From: VRUE01 sp963702705
Lineage (GTDB): Bacteria > Actinomycetota > Thermoleophilia > Solirubrobacterales > 70-9
Direction: 5' to 3'
Length of the DNA stretch: 64,000 nucleotides
Assembly: GCA_963702705.1 (NCBI GenBank)
Contig: CAVPDR010000006.1
Location: 310,001 to 374,000 of the forward strand
The notes beneath the pieces are model-generated. The model searched no databases, was not told the DNA's origin, and saw only the letters and a program-made list of their open reading frames with translations. This document shows positions 1 through 7,755 of this stretch, piece after piece. How positions within the stretch are numbered: position 1 is the stretch's first letter; the number at the start of each line of letters is the position of its first letter. Made by a program: the position numbers and the translations under genes.

Positions 1-414
1 CTCGCCGCGGCCGACGACTCGCGCTTCTCGGTCTCGACCCTGGAGGTCGAGCGCGAGGGGCCGTCCTACACGTATGAGACCTTGGAGCTGCTTGCAAGAG
101 ACCGGGGCGACAGGGAGCTGGTGTTCGTGATGGGCGCGGACGCTGCCGTGGGTCTGGAGAGCTGGCGCGAGCCTCAGCGGGTGACCGAGTTGGCGCGCCT
201 TGCCGTCGCCCGCCGGGCCGGCATCTCGGAGGCCGACGTCGCCGCCGTGCTGCGCAGCCTCGGCGCCGCGGGCCGGGCGACGATGCTGGAGATGCCCCAG
301 TTCGGCGTCTCCTCCTCGGCCGTGCGCGAGCGGGCCGCCGCGGGCCGGCCGCTGCGTTACCTCGTGCCCGAGCCAGTGGCCCGCTTCATCGAAGAGAAGG
401 GGATCTACGCATGA
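1..414 (+). CDS. nadD: Nicotinate-nucleotide adenylyltransferase, 3' part
   Basis: The 5' end lies outside the window; the open frame runs from base 1 to the TGA at 412-414 (137 residues). The enzyme joins nicotinate mononucleotide to AMP from ATP in cytoplasmic NAD synthesis. The fragment begins in the middle of the nucleotidyltransferase fold (GPSYTYETLELL, usual before the substrate-binding loop) and ends with the C-terminal SSSAVRER motif, equivalent to the family's ISSTxIR signature, followed by the YLVPEPVARFIEEKGIY tail. Its stop overlaps the rsfS start by four bases, the common nadD-rsfS arrangement. Confidence 0.93.
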   Translation, partial: LAAADDSRFSVSTLEVEREGPSYTYETLELLARDRGDRELVFVMGADAAVGLESWREPQRVTELARLAVARRAGISEADVAAVLRSLGAAGRATMLEMPQFGVSSSAVRERAAAGRPLRYLVPEPVARFIEEKGIYA

Positions 415-824
415 GCGCCGAGCGTCCCGCCGACTTCTCGCAGACGCTCGCCCAGCGCCTGGCCGAGATCGCCGACTCCAAAGCGGCGAGCGAGATCGTC
501 GTCCTCGACATGCGTGGGCTCGTCTCCTACACCGACTTCCTGGCGATCTGCACGGCGCGCAACGAGCGCCAGGCGCGGGCGATCGCTGACGAGGTGAAGC
601 TGCGGTTGAAGCAGGAGCAGCGGTTGCTGCCGGCCGGCTCAGAGGCAGCCGAGGCGGCGGGCTGGATCGTCCTCGACTACCTCGACTGCGTCCTTCACGT
701 CTTCACGGCGGAGGCACGCCAGCGCTACCAGCTCGAGGACCTCTGGCGCGAGGCGCCAAAGCTGGAGTTTCAGACGTCACAAGATGGCGTCCGAGGGCAC
801 CTCTACGGTGCCGCGCATGGCTAG
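411..824 (+). CDS. rsfS: Ribosomal silencing factor RsfS (Iojap family)
   Basis: 137 residues, the usual length for RsfS, which binds uL14 on the 50S subunit and blocks joining with 30S under poor nutrition. Family signatures are visible: DMRGLVSYTDFLAICTARN, where the family has D-x-S-x-x-x-D-Y-F-V-I, and GWIVLDYLDCVLHVFT near residues 83-98. The ATG at 411 overlaps the nadD stop (ATGA), so the two are translationally coupled. Confidence 0.95.
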   Translation: MSAERPADFSQTLAQRLAEIADSKAASEIVVLDMRGLVSYTDFLAICTARNERQARAIADEVKLRLKQEQRLLPAGSEAAEAAGWIVLDYLDCVLHVFTAEARQRYQLEDLWREAPKLEFQTSQDGVRGHLYGAAHG

Positions 825-1575
825 CTTCAAGCGGTCGTTCCTCGGCTACAGGCGCACCGAAGTGGATGCGGCGCTCGCATCCAAGGACGCACGGACCTGG
901 GCCCTGGAGCGCGACGCGCAGGAGGCGCTTGCGCGCTGCCTCGAGTCCGAGGAGACAGTCGCGAAGGCCGAGCAGGAGCTCGGCTCGCTCTCGGCGATGG
1001 TAATCGATCGCGAGCGAGAGATCCGCGGTCTGCTCGAGCGCCTAGAGGAGGCCAATGAGCGACACGATCGCAACGTCGCCTCGCTGGAGGCGGTCTCGGC
1101 TCGGCTTGAGGAGATTCAGGCTCAGGCTCGCGGTCAGGCGACGCGGATCCGGATGAAGGCACTGCGCGAGGCGGTCGAGGTCGGCCGCCGGGCACAGGAG
1201 TTGAGCGAGGCGCAGGCCGGGACGAGCGCGCCGGCGCCTGCTGCCCCGAGCGCGAACGGTAACGGCCATGCCGAGCCCACCGCACGAGACGTCTTCGAGG
1301 GCCTGGTCAAAGTCGAGATCGGCCCGCTCGACGACTTCTCCCAGTTGGTCGGCTTCGAGGACGCGGCGGGCCAGATCGGCGCCACTTCCGAGATCTCGGT
1401 CGAGCGCTTCTCCGAGGGCCGGGCGACGCTCTCGATGCGCCTCAGCGAGCCGACCGATCTCCTCCACGAGCTGGAGCAACGCTCCCCGCTCGAGTTCCAC
1501 GTCCGCCGCACGGCGGACGACAACGTCGTCCTCGACATCGACGATGACGCCGGCCCCGAGCAGCGCGCCGCCTAG
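817..1575 (+). CDS. DivIVA-like coiled-coil protein
   Basis: I place the start at ATG 817 (252 residues). An upstream ATG at 784 is possible but would overlap rsfS by 41 bases. The N-terminus MASFKRSFLGYRRTEVDAAL resembles the membrane-proximal segment of DivIVA/Wag31 proteins (G-Y-x-x-x-E-V-D). It is followed by a long Ala/Glu/Arg coiled coil (about residues 25-130), an Ala/Pro linker, and a compact C-terminal domain of about 85 residues (DVFEGLVKVEIGPLDDF onward) that I do not recognise. A scaffold role at the cell pole or septum is inferred from the N-terminus only. Confidence 0.72.
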   Translation: MASFKRSFLGYRRTEVDAALASKDARTWALERDAQEALARCLESEETVAKAEQELGSLSAMVIDREREIRGLLERLEEANERHDRNVASLEAVSARLEEIQAQARGQATRIRMKALREAVEVGRRAQELSEAQAGTSAPAPAAPSANGNGHAEPTARDVFEGLVKVEIGPLDDFSQLVGFEDAAGQIGATSEISVERFSEGRATLSMRLSEPTDLLHELEQRSPLEFHVRRTADDNVVLDIDDDAGPEQRAA

Positions 1576-1605
1576 CCGCCCGACGCCGCTACCCTTCATC
1601 GCCCC

Positions 1606-1676
1606 GGCGCCCTGGCGGAGTGGTTACGCAGCGGCCTGCAAAGCCGTTTACACCGGTTCGATTCCGGTGGGCGCCT
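1606..1676 (+). tRNA. tRNA-Cys (GCA)
   Basis: The acceptor stem pairs GGCGCCC (1606-1612) with GGGCGCC (1669-1675) and is followed by U73 at 1676, the cysteine identity base. The anticodon loop CTGCAAA carries GCA at 1638-1640. The T-arm ACCGG/CCGGT encloses TTCGATT. No CCA is encoded. The 3' half of this gene is repeated at 3637-3680, marking it as the integration site of the adjoining island. Confidence 0.96.
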
Positions 1677-1677
1677 T
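1634..1677. repeat. attL-like repeat (tRNA-Cys 3' half)
   Basis: This repeat covers the anticodon stem, T-arm and acceptor 3' strand of tRNA-Cys plus one base. It matches 3637-3680 with a single C/T difference (1654 versus 3657). Confidence 0.82.
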
Positions 1678-1725
1678 CGGCCTGGCATAGGGGCTCGGGT
1701 TGCCCGCATAGACTCGCCGCCGAGC

Positions 1726-1902
1726 GTGGGCCACAAGCGGGACATCAAGCAATTCCGGCAAGCCTGCAAGGAGGCGGGGTTGACCATCCAGGAGCGGTAC
1801 GAAGCGAGCGAGGCGCTTCACGCGGAGAAGCAGGCTGGGAGCGTGCAGGCGAACCTGAGCTATGGAGAACTGCTGGCCTGGCTGCGACAATGGAAGGGCT
1901 AA
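1726..1902 (+). CDS. Small island protein, 58 residues, unknown function
   Basis: GTG start at 1726. The product is a charged helical protein beginning MGHKRDIKQFRQACKEAGLT and ending with SYGELLAWLRQWKG. Its TAA (1900-1902) shares a base with the next ATG (TAATG), so the frame is coupled to the next gene, which supports it being real. The pattern of an early K-x-I-x-x-x-x-x-x-A-G-L segment and a terminal 'Y-x-E-L-L' helix recalls short C-terminal tips of polymorphic toxins. That is a weak resemblance and no function is assigned. Confidence 0.6.
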   Translation: MGHKRDIKQFRQACKEAGLTIQERYEASEALHAEKQAGSVQANLSYGELLAWLRQWKG

Positions 1903-2312
1903 TGGCAACCGCAGTCGCACTTGACGCATCGCCTCTCAACGTCCTGCGCTCCATGCGTGGGCAGATCGTTGACGCTCGGATCGCCTACCCGGAGGCTCTC
2001 CATGTCGAGGTTAGGGACTCGGCGGGCGAACTCTGGCGTCTCGCGACGCAGGATGCGGAGTGGTCCCCGACCGATCCGGCGGCGCTGGTTGGGCGCTCGG
2101 TTGACGATGCCGACATCGACGGGGAGACCGGCGAGCTTCGCTGCAAGCTTTCCGATGGCTCACTGCTTGATGTGAAGCCGGCCGCCCGTGAGGCCGAAGA
2201 CGATCCACCCAACTGGGAGCTGATCACCCCCGGCGGTGTGGTCTTGGAGTTCGGGCCAGGTGTTCGCTGGCAGATCGGCAGCGCGGACAGCCGGGCGTCC
2301 TCGCGCGCCTAA
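1902..2312 (+). CDS. Hypothetical protein, possible DUF6188-like fold
   Basis: 136 residues starting MATAVALDASPLNVLRSMRG. The start is fixed by the TAATG overlap with the preceding gene; the frame is open further upstream through the tRNA, but that part is not coding. The pattern 'L-R-S-M-R-G-Q-I-V-D-A-R', then 'W-R-L', then 'G-S-L-L-D-V-K-P' and 'N-W-E-L-I-T-P-G-G-V-V-L-E-F-G-P-G' resembles small all-beta actinobacterial proteins of the DUF6188 type, some of which sit beside toxins. Assignment is tentative. No signal peptide or membrane segment is seen. Confidence 0.68.
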   Translation: MATAVALDASPLNVLRSMRGQIVDARIAYPEALHVEVRDSAGELWRLATQDAEWSPTDPAALVGRSVDDADIDGETGELRCKLSDGSLLDVKPAAREAEDDPPNWELITPGGVVLEFGPGVRWQIGSADSRASSRA

Positions 2313-2325
2313 GCCCGACGGGTTC

Positions 2326-3573
2326 GTGTCGGCAATCTCCGATTTGGCGAGTTCCCTCGCCGCCGCCATCACAGAGATATCCGAGGTGGGCGCTGGGACA
2401 AGCGCTCCGAAGGCGGAGGTCGGTCGTGTTGCCAAAAAAGGACCGGATTCGCTACTGATCGAGTCGGAGTTTGTTCCGAACTGGACGGCGGTTCTCACCA
2501 GCATAACGCCCGCCTATCTGCAGCTTGAGTCGTCCCGGGGGGCTGTGAGGGAGCTGCGGAAGGCTCTGAAGGGGAGCGATCTGGAGCACCTGTCCCGGGC
2601 TCCCCAGGACCTTTTCTTTGTCTTCGCCCGCACGTACTTCGAGCGGGCGGATGAACTCGCTTGGAAGGCGTCGGAGTTCGAGCAAACCCTTGATGAGCTA
2701 GAGCGATTTCTTGCCTTAGAAAGCTATTCCGAAGTTCGCTGGATCCCCCTGCTGAACTGTCGCATGGCACGCGGTCTCAAAGTCGTTGACCTGACTGAGA
2801 CCGCTCGTATCCGGGCCGCGACGTCGCAGGATCAGGAGGACCTTTGGAACGCTTGGAATCCACACTCGGTGAGCGTTGCCGATCTCCGCTTCGAGTGCCT
2901 GCTTGAAATCGAACAGCCGGTTATGGGGATCGAGGGGCAGAGTCTTGGCGCCGACGTGGAGCAAGCGCTGAGGTTGGTGGCGAATTCCAGCGTCAGCATT
3001 CTGCTGACTTGGTCCCGTCCCGATCCTGAGGCTGGTCCATTCGCCTCCGTGCTTGCCCAGAACTCGCTCCATAGGCGCCTTGGCAAGGTGACTCAGACGA
3101 AGAAGCTAGTTATCGGCAAGGCAATTGCGTGCAAGCTCCCCGAACTGCTCGTGAGATGTGAAGCAGCGAGAGCCGACGCGGTATTCAACTTCGCCTACCG
3201 CAGGTTCTCGTTTGCCTTCGAACGAGAAGAGATCGAGGACCGAATAATCGACTGTTGGGTTGCCTTCGAGGCGCTTTTCTTGCCGGAAGAGCCTGGCGAG
3301 CTTTCTTATCGCGCGGCGATGCGGATTGCCCGCTTTGTCGGCAGTACCCGTGCTGAACGGCTGCGACTGCGAAAAACTTTGAGAGATTCCTACAACCTGC
3401 GATCGCTGGTCGCTCACGGGAGGGATTTGACGGTTTCCAAAAGCGCAAAAAAACTCAAGCCGGGCGAGCTGACCGCCGAAACCCAAGAGATCCTCCGGCG
3501 CAGTTTGCTGCTCTGCACCGATCCACAGCGCTCGCGCGCGCCAGACGACTTGGACGCCGCCCTGCTGACCTGA
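2326..3573 (+). CDS. HEPN-domain protein (ApeA-like C-terminus)
   Basis: I choose GTG 2326 (415 residues), 13 bases after the previous stop; the frame is open upstream but overlaps that gene. The N-terminal two thirds are unrecognised. The last 130 residues read as a HEPN helical domain: 'E-D-R-I-I-D-C-W-V-A-F-E-A-L-F-L' then RSLVAHGR at about residues 359-366, giving the R-x4-H motif typical of HEPN ribonucleases, including ApeA-type abortive-infection proteins. Codon use is less GC-rich than in neighbours (TTT, GTT, CTT, AAA frequent), consistent with recent transfer. A defensive or RNA-cleaving role is inference. Confidence 0.75.
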   Translation: MSAISDLASSLAAAITEISEVGAGTSAPKAEVGRVAKKGPDSLLIESEFVPNWTAVLTSITPAYLQLESSRGAVRELRKALKGSDLEHLSRAPQDLFFVFARTYFERADELAWKASEFEQTLDELERFLALESYSEVRWIPLLNCRMARGLKVVDLTETARIRAATSQDQEDLWNAWNPHSVSVADLRFECLLEIEQPVMGIEGQSLGADVEQALRLVANSSVSILLTWSRPDPEAGPFASVLAQNSLHRRLGKVTQTKKLVIGKAIACKLPELLVRCEAARADAVFNFAYRRFSFAFEREEIEDRIIDCWVAFEALFLPEEPGELSYRAAMRIARFVGSTRAERLRLRKTLRDSYNLRSLVAHGRDLTVSKSAKKLKPGELTAETQEILRRSLLLCTDPQRSRAPDDLDAALLT

Positions 3574-3636
3574 CCTGGCAGACGGTGGCACGGCTCGCTA
3601 AGGTCGCACTGAGCGGAATCCAACGCCCATAAACGA

Positions 3637-3680
3637 GCCTGCAAAGCCGTTTACACTGGTTCGATTCCGGTGGGCGCCTT
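3637..3680. repeat. attR-like repeat (displaced tRNA-Cys 3' half)
   Basis: Forty-four bases matching tRNA-Cys 1634-1677 except T at 3657. No 5' half of a tRNA precedes it, so it is not a functional gene. It marks the far end of the island. Confidence 0.82.
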
Positions 3681-3767
3681 GCCCGTAAAGGCGAAATTCC
3701 TAGGCCCTGTCCATTTGGAGCTTTCCCGTTCGTCTTAGGAGCAAAGACACTCTCCCGAGGAGGAACG

Positions 3768-4124
3768 ATGAAGTACATGCTGCTGATTCACCAGGGCACG
3801 ACCCCGACGCCGGGGACCGAGGCGTGGGACGGTCTTTCGGCCGAGGAGCAGGGTGCCGTCTACGGCGCCTACCAACAGATCAACGAAACGCCCGGTGTCG
3901 AGTCGGGGGTTCGTATGCAACCACCCGAGACCGCGACCACCGTGCGGGTGCAGGATGGCCAGACCTTGACCACTGACGGCCCCTTCGTCGAGACCAAGGA
4001 GGCGCTCGGGGGCTACCTCTTCTTCGAGGCCGACGATCTCGACGCCGCGATCGAGCTGGCGGCGAAGATCCCGGCCGCGAGCATGGGCGGGGCGATCGAG
4101 GTGCGCCCGCTGGGGGAAAGCTGA
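3768..4124 (+). CDS. YCII-domain protein (DGPF family)
   Basis: 118 residues with the YCII/DGPF signature: MKYMLLIH at the N-terminus and TTDGPFVETKEALGGYLFFE at about residues 67-86. It is preceded by a good ribosome site, GAGGAGG. Such proteins are regularly encoded with an ECF sigma factor of the type that follows here, and are thought to sense or process an unknown small molecule. The TGA at 4122-4124 overlaps the apparent CTG start of the sigma gene. Confidence 0.9.
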   Translation: MKYMLLIHQGTTPTPGTEAWDGLSAEEQGAVYGAYQQINETPGVESGVRMQPPETATTVRVQDGQTLTTDGPFVETKEALGGYLFFEADDLDAAIELAAKIPAASMGGAIEVRPLGES

Positions 4125-5281
4125 ACGAGCGGGTCTTTCGCGAGCAGTGGGGCCGGGTCCTCGCCACCCTGATCGGCCTCCTCGGTGACTTCGACCTCGC
4201 CGAGGAGGCCACGCAGGAGGCATTCGCGATCGCGGCCGAGCGCTGGCCGCGCGAGGGCACGCCGGACAACCCGTCGGCCTGGCTGATCGCCACCGCCCGT
4301 AACCGCGCGATCGACCGCATCCGCCGCGAGCGGACGCTCGCCGAGAAGACGAAGCTGCTGGAGGTCCCAGGGGCCGTGGAGGATGAGCTCGAAGAGACGA
4401 CTTTCCCCGACGAGCGGCTAGAGCTGATCTTCACCTGCTGCCATCCGGCGCTCTCGACCGAGGCCCAGGTCGCGCTCACCCTACGCACGCTCGGCGGCCT
4501 CGGAACGGATGAGATCGCGCGGGCCTTCGTTGTTCCCCGCGAGACGATGGCGAAGCGCCTCGTCCGCGCCAAGAAGAAGATCAGGGACGCGGGCATCCCA
4601 TTCCGGGTTCCGCCCGGCCATCTCCTGCCCGAGCGCACCGCCGCGGTGCTCGCGGTTGTCTACCTGATCTTCAACGAGGGCTACGGCGGTCGTGGAGAGC
4701 TCGCGGCCGAGGCGCTGCGGCTTGGCCGGGCGCTGAGCGAGCTGATGCCCGACGAGCCGGAGGTCCACGGCCTGCTGGCAATGATGCTCCTCTTGGAGGC
4801 GCGGCGCGAGGCGCGCTTTCGCGATGGCAACCTGGTGCTGCTGGCCGATCAGGACCGCTCGCTCTGGGACGCGGAGCAGATCGCCGCGGGCCGGGTCGCC
4901 CTGGATCGGGCCCTCGCCCTGCGCGGCCGCGGTCCCTACGTCGTGCAGGCGGCAATCGCATCCCTGCACGCCGATGAGCCGCGCGACTGGCCGCAGATCG
5001 CCGCCCTTTACGACGAGCTGTCCCGCCTCACGGACTCGCCGGTCGTCGCCCTGAACAGGGCGGTGGCGGTGGCCGAAACCGAGGGCCCGGAGGCCGGCCT
5101 GAAGGCGACCGAGGGCTTGGACCTCGATTCCTACCCCTATCTCCACTCGACCCGGGCAGACCTCCTGCGCCGCCTCAACCGCACCGCCGAGGCGCGCGCC
5201 GCCTACGAGCGGGCATTGGGGCTGGCTCACTCCGAGCCCGACCGTCGCTTCCTCGCCTGTCGCCTGGCCGAGCTGGGCTGA
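4121..5281 (+). CDS. ECF sigma factor with C-terminal TPR-like extension (DUF6596 type)
   Basis: Sigma-70 region 2 is encoded upstream of the first ATG/GTG/TTG (GTG 4376): the frame from 4121 reads LNERVFREQWGRVLATLIGL, then DLAEEATQEAF and RNRAIDRIRRER. Only a CTG at 4121 sits at the expected N-terminus, overlapping the preceding TGA as CTGA, with GGGGGAAAG just before it. That gives 386 residues, normal for the family; a start at 4376 would remove region 2. Region 4 is near residues 110-160, followed by LPERTAAVLAVVYLIFNEGY and a helical repeat domain typical of this sigma group. Partner: the YCII protein upstream. Confidence 0.88.
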   Translation: MNERVFREQWGRVLATLIGLLGDFDLAEEATQEAFAIAAERWPREGTPDNPSAWLIATARNRAIDRIRRERTLAEKTKLLEVPGAVEDELEETTFPDERLELIFTCCHPALSTEAQVALTLRTLGGLGTDEIARAFVVPRETMAKRLVRAKKKIRDAGIPFRVPPGHLLPERTAAVLAVVYLIFNEGYGGRGELAAEALRLGRALSELMPDEPEVHGLLAMMLLLEARREARFRDGNLVLLADQDRSLWDAEQIAAGRVALDRALALRGRGPYVVQAAIASLHADEPRDWPQIAALYDELSRLTDSPVVALNRAVAVAETEGPEAGLKATEGLDLDSYPYLHSTRADLLRRLNRTAEARAAYERALGLAHSEPDRRFLACRLAELG

Positions 5282-5312
5282 GCCGGGGTACCGGTTCTGC
5301 AAGGCTGGTGCG

Positions 5313-6782
5313 ATGGCGGTCAACGTCGCAGAGGCTCCGGGCGTGGCGGCGTCGCCGACGATTCCGCGCGATCAGGTGATCGTGCTCTTCGGCGCGACGG
5401 GAGACCTTGCCAAACGCAAGCTGTTGCCGGGGATCTTCCATCTCTTCGAGGCAGGGCTGATGCCGGAGAGCTTTGTCCTGATCGGTGCCTCGCGCAGCGG
5501 CCTCAGCGAGGAGGAGTTCGTCCCGCTTGCGCGCGAGTCCGTCTGCGGCTCCGGACGGCGCCCCGAGCCGGGGGAGTCGCTGGACCGCTTCGTCGAGAGC
5601 CTGCGCTTCGCCGCGTTGGGCGACGGCTTCGGCGAGCTGAGCGAGGCCGTGGCTCGGGCCAGGGAGGAGCTTGCCGACGATGCGCAGCTCCTGCACTACC
5701 TCTCCCTGCCACCGGCCGCTTACGCGGGGGTGGTCGAGGGGCTCGGTGGGCGGGGGCTTGGCAAGGGCGCCCGGGTGATTATGGAGAAGCCTTTCGGTCG
5801 CGACCTCGCGTCCGCCCGCGAGCTCGACGCGCTGGTCCACTCGGTCTTTGACGAGGAGCAGGTCTTCCGCATCGACCACTACATCGGCCGCGAGGCGGTG
5901 CAGAACCTGCTCGCACTGCGCTTCGCCAACGGCATGTTCGAGCCGGTCTGGAATCGAAATCACATCGACCACATCCAGATCGACGTTCCCGAGACGCTCT
6001 CGATCGGCATGCGCGGGAGCTTCTATGACGAAACCGGCGCCTTCCGCGACATGATCGTCACCCACCTCTTCCAGGTGCTCAGCTTCGTCGCGATGGAGCC
6101 GCCGACCTCGCTCAGTCCGAAGGCGCTGATGACCGAGCGGGGAAAGGTCTTCGACTCGATGCTGCCGCTGTCTGCTCAGGACGTGATTCGCGGCCAGTAC
6201 GCCGGTTACCGCGCGGAGGAGGGCATCGCACCGGACTCCGACACCGAGACCTTCGTCGCCCTGCGCGCCTACGTCGACAACTGGCGTTGGGAGGGGATTC
6301 CCTTCTTCCTGCGTTCCGGCAAGCGCTTGGCCGAGGACCACCACCTGTTGACGATCGCCTTCTCCGAGCCGCCGCGGCGAATGTTCCCGGTCGATTGCAG
6401 CCAGGTCGCCGAGCAATTCGGTCACGACCATCTCACCTTTGAGTTGGGCGATCCGGGCAGCATCACGGCTTCTTTCCTGGCCAAGGTGCCCGGTCCGAGG
6501 ATGCAACTGGGCGAGGCCCACATGCGCTTCGATTACGCCGACAGCTTCGGCGGGCCAGTCCACGCGCTCGACGCGTACGAGCGGCTGATCCACGACGTGA
6601 TGATCGGAGACCGCACTCTCTTCACCACGTCCGAAGCAATCGAGCGCCTCTGGGAAGTCGCCGATCCGATCGTGCGTGAACCGCCGCCGGTCGAGATCTA
6701 CGAGCCCGGTTCCTGGGGGCCAAAGGGGGCCGAGGCTCTGCTCGCACCGCATCGCTGGCACGCGCCCACCAACCACTCCTGA
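5313..6782 (+). CDS. zwf: Glucose-6-phosphate 1-dehydrogenase
   Basis: 489 residues. It oxidises glucose-6-phosphate with NADP to 6-phosphogluconolactone, the entry step of the oxidative pentose phosphate pathway. The nucleotide-binding loop FGATGDLAKRKLLPG is near residues 27-41, and the active-site peptide RIDHYIGREAVQNL is near residues 187-200. Start ATG 5313; the N-terminus carries about 20 extra residues before the fold. No opcA, pgl or transketolase gene adjoins it in this window. Confidence 0.96.
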   Translation: MAVNVAEAPGVAASPTIPRDQVIVLFGATGDLAKRKLLPGIFHLFEAGLMPESFVLIGASRSGLSEEEFVPLARESVCGSGRRPEPGESLDRFVESLRFAALGDGFGELSEAVARAREELADDAQLLHYLSLPPAAYAGVVEGLGGRGLGKGARVIMEKPFGRDLASARELDALVHSVFDEEQVFRIDHYIGREAVQNLLALRFANGMFEPVWNRNHIDHIQIDVPETLSIGMRGSFYDETGAFRDMIVTHLFQVLSFVAMEPPTSLSPKALMTERGKVFDSMLPLSAQDVIRGQYAGYRAEEGIAPDSDTETFVALRAYVDNWRWEGIPFFLRSGKRLAEDHHLLTIAFSEPPRRMFPVDCSQVAEQFGHDHLTFELGDPGSITASFLAKVPGPRMQLGEAHMRFDYADSFGGPVHALDAYERLIHDVMIGDRTLFTTSEAIERLWEVADPIVREPPPVEIYEPGSWGPKGAEALLAPHRWHAPTNHS

Positions 6783-6801
6783 GCGCTCGAGCGAGTGAAT
6801 C

Positions 6802-7350
6802 TCAGCTGACGACGCGCGGATCCTGCCAAGGATTGTTCATCGACAAGCGCCGTTTCTGTGAGCGCTTGAAGAGGTAGCAGCCGACCGCCCCGTTGCGCAT
6901 CTCGGAGTGGAAGAACTTGCCGGTGACCAGCTTCCAACCCTCGACCGTCACCGAGTTGAGGATGTCGACGGGGTCGGTGGTGACCATGGCCGGACCGCCG
7001 GCGGGTCCGGGAATTACCGTTGGCGACAGCTGGTTGATCTCGAGTTCGTACTGGAAGAGGCGATGGCCGCGCTTGTAGGCGAGGCGTGCGCGTCCAGCGG
7101 GGGTGAGGAAGAACTCCTGCTCGGCGGCCTCTACCGCGGCCAGGCGCCGCTCGCGCTCCTTCTCCTCGGCCCGCTCTTCGCGGGCGGCCCGGTCGAATGC
7201 CGGCGCCAGCGCGGGCCTGCTCAAAAGCGAGGGAAGGTGAAACCCCCGCCGCTTCTCGCGTGTGGCGGTCTCATCGGCAACGCTCGGCTGCGGCTCTGCA
7301 GCCGGCGAGGGCCGGAACCCGACCAAAAGCGGTTTCTGCTCGCTCACCAC
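6802..7350 (-). CDS. Hypothetical protein, unknown family
   Basis: Convergent with zwf. I place the start at the GTG ending at 7350 (182 residues); the frame is open to 7467, but that stretch includes a hairpin. The N-terminal third is Arg/Glu-rich, with a coiled segment (about residues 60-95). The C-terminal 90 residues look folded and conserved: FFLTPAGRARLAYKRGHRLF, then DILNSVTVEGWKLVTGKFFH and a 'G-A-V-G-C-Y-L-F-K-R' end. I do not recognise it; no membrane segment or signal is visible. Confidence 0.62.
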   Translation of the reverse strand: MVSEQKPLLVGFRPSPAAEPQPSVADETATREKRRGFHLPSLLSRPALAPAFDRAAREERAEEKERERRLAAVEAAEQEFFLTPAGRARLAYKRGHRLFQYELEINQLSPTVIPGPAGGPAMVTTDPVDILNSVTVEGWKLVTGKFFHSEMRNGAVGCYLFKRSQKRRLSMNNPWQDPRVVS

Positions 7351-7419
7351 GCTCACGGCAAAGAAACGGGCCGAGGGCGCCTGCTCTTCCGCGCCGATTT
7401 CCGATATTCGGCCAAGGAA

Positions 7420-7454
7420 CGGAAAAGGGCCCCTTACGGGGCCCCTTGTTTCCG
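7420..7454. terminator. Hairpin, possible terminator
   Basis: CGGAAA (7420-7425) pairs with TTTCCG (7449-7454), and AAGGGCCCC (7425-7433) with GGGGCCCCTT (7438-7447), around a TTAC loop with one bulge. There is no long T-tract on either side, so termination is plausible but unproven. Confidence 0.45.
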
Positions 7455-7634
7455 AAGGACGTGCCACCAGCGAGACTCTGTTTCCCTGGCTCGTCAGTCC
7501 TCAAGCCTTAATCGGTCGCTGCATCAAGAAACACCGGGTTAGTTGAAAAGTTGCACTCAATGCATCGGCCCTTGCAACACAGGACTTGAGGCCCTCCGTC
7601 CGGGTTCGCCGCGGGCCTCTCGCGGGTTCTCCGC

Positions 7635-7640
7635 TAGATT
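7635..7640 (+). promoter_or_regulatory. -10 element of tRNA-Val
   Basis: TAGATT lies nine bases before the first base of the mature tRNA, the expected spacing for a stable-RNA promoter with a short leader. Confidence 0.55.
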
Positions 7641-7649
7641 CAAGTTCCC

Positions 7650-7722
7650 GGGCGCTTAGCTCAGTTGGGAGAGCGCCAGCTCGACAAGCTGGAGGTCACT
7701 GGTTCGAGCCCAGTAGCGCCCA
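7650..7722 (+). tRNA. tRNA-Val (GAC)
   Basis: Acceptor GGGCGCT (7650-7656) pairs with AGCGCCC (7715-7721), discriminator A at 7722. The anticodon stem CCAGC/GCTGG encloses TCGACAA, giving anticodon GAC. The T-arm CTGG-TTCGAGC-CCAG is canonical. CCA is not encoded in full. Confidence 0.96.
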
Positions 7723-7755
7723 TCGACCCGGCCCGCGGAGCTTGGGATCCCGCGG

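Larger units (their letters stand above)
1634..3680. mobile_element. Small genomic island integrated in tRNA-Cys
   Basis: Two direct repeats of 44 bases, identical at 43 positions, lie at 1634-1677 (within the tRNA) and 3637-3680. This is the layout left when a site-specific element integrates at a tRNA 3' end. The interval carries three genes (1726-1902, 1902-2312, 2326-3573). The last has visibly less GC-biased third positions than its neighbours. No integrase, excisionase or transposase frame is present, so the element is cargo only, a remnant, or mobilised from elsewhere. Confidence 0.8.
7351..7649. other. Intergenic stretch with a GC-rich hairpin
   Basis: No convincing gene. It contains the hairpin at 7420-7454 and, near its right end, the tRNA-Val promoter. 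The rest has no coding pattern that I would defend. Confidence 0.5.

Noticed and set aside
1620..1901. N-terminal extension of the DUF6188-like gene through the tRNA-Cys
   Set aside because: It would translate tRNA sequence; the TAATG overlap at 1900-1904 gives a better start.
3637..3680. A second tRNA-Cys gene
   Set aside because: Only the 3' half is present, with no D-arm or 5' acceptor strand.
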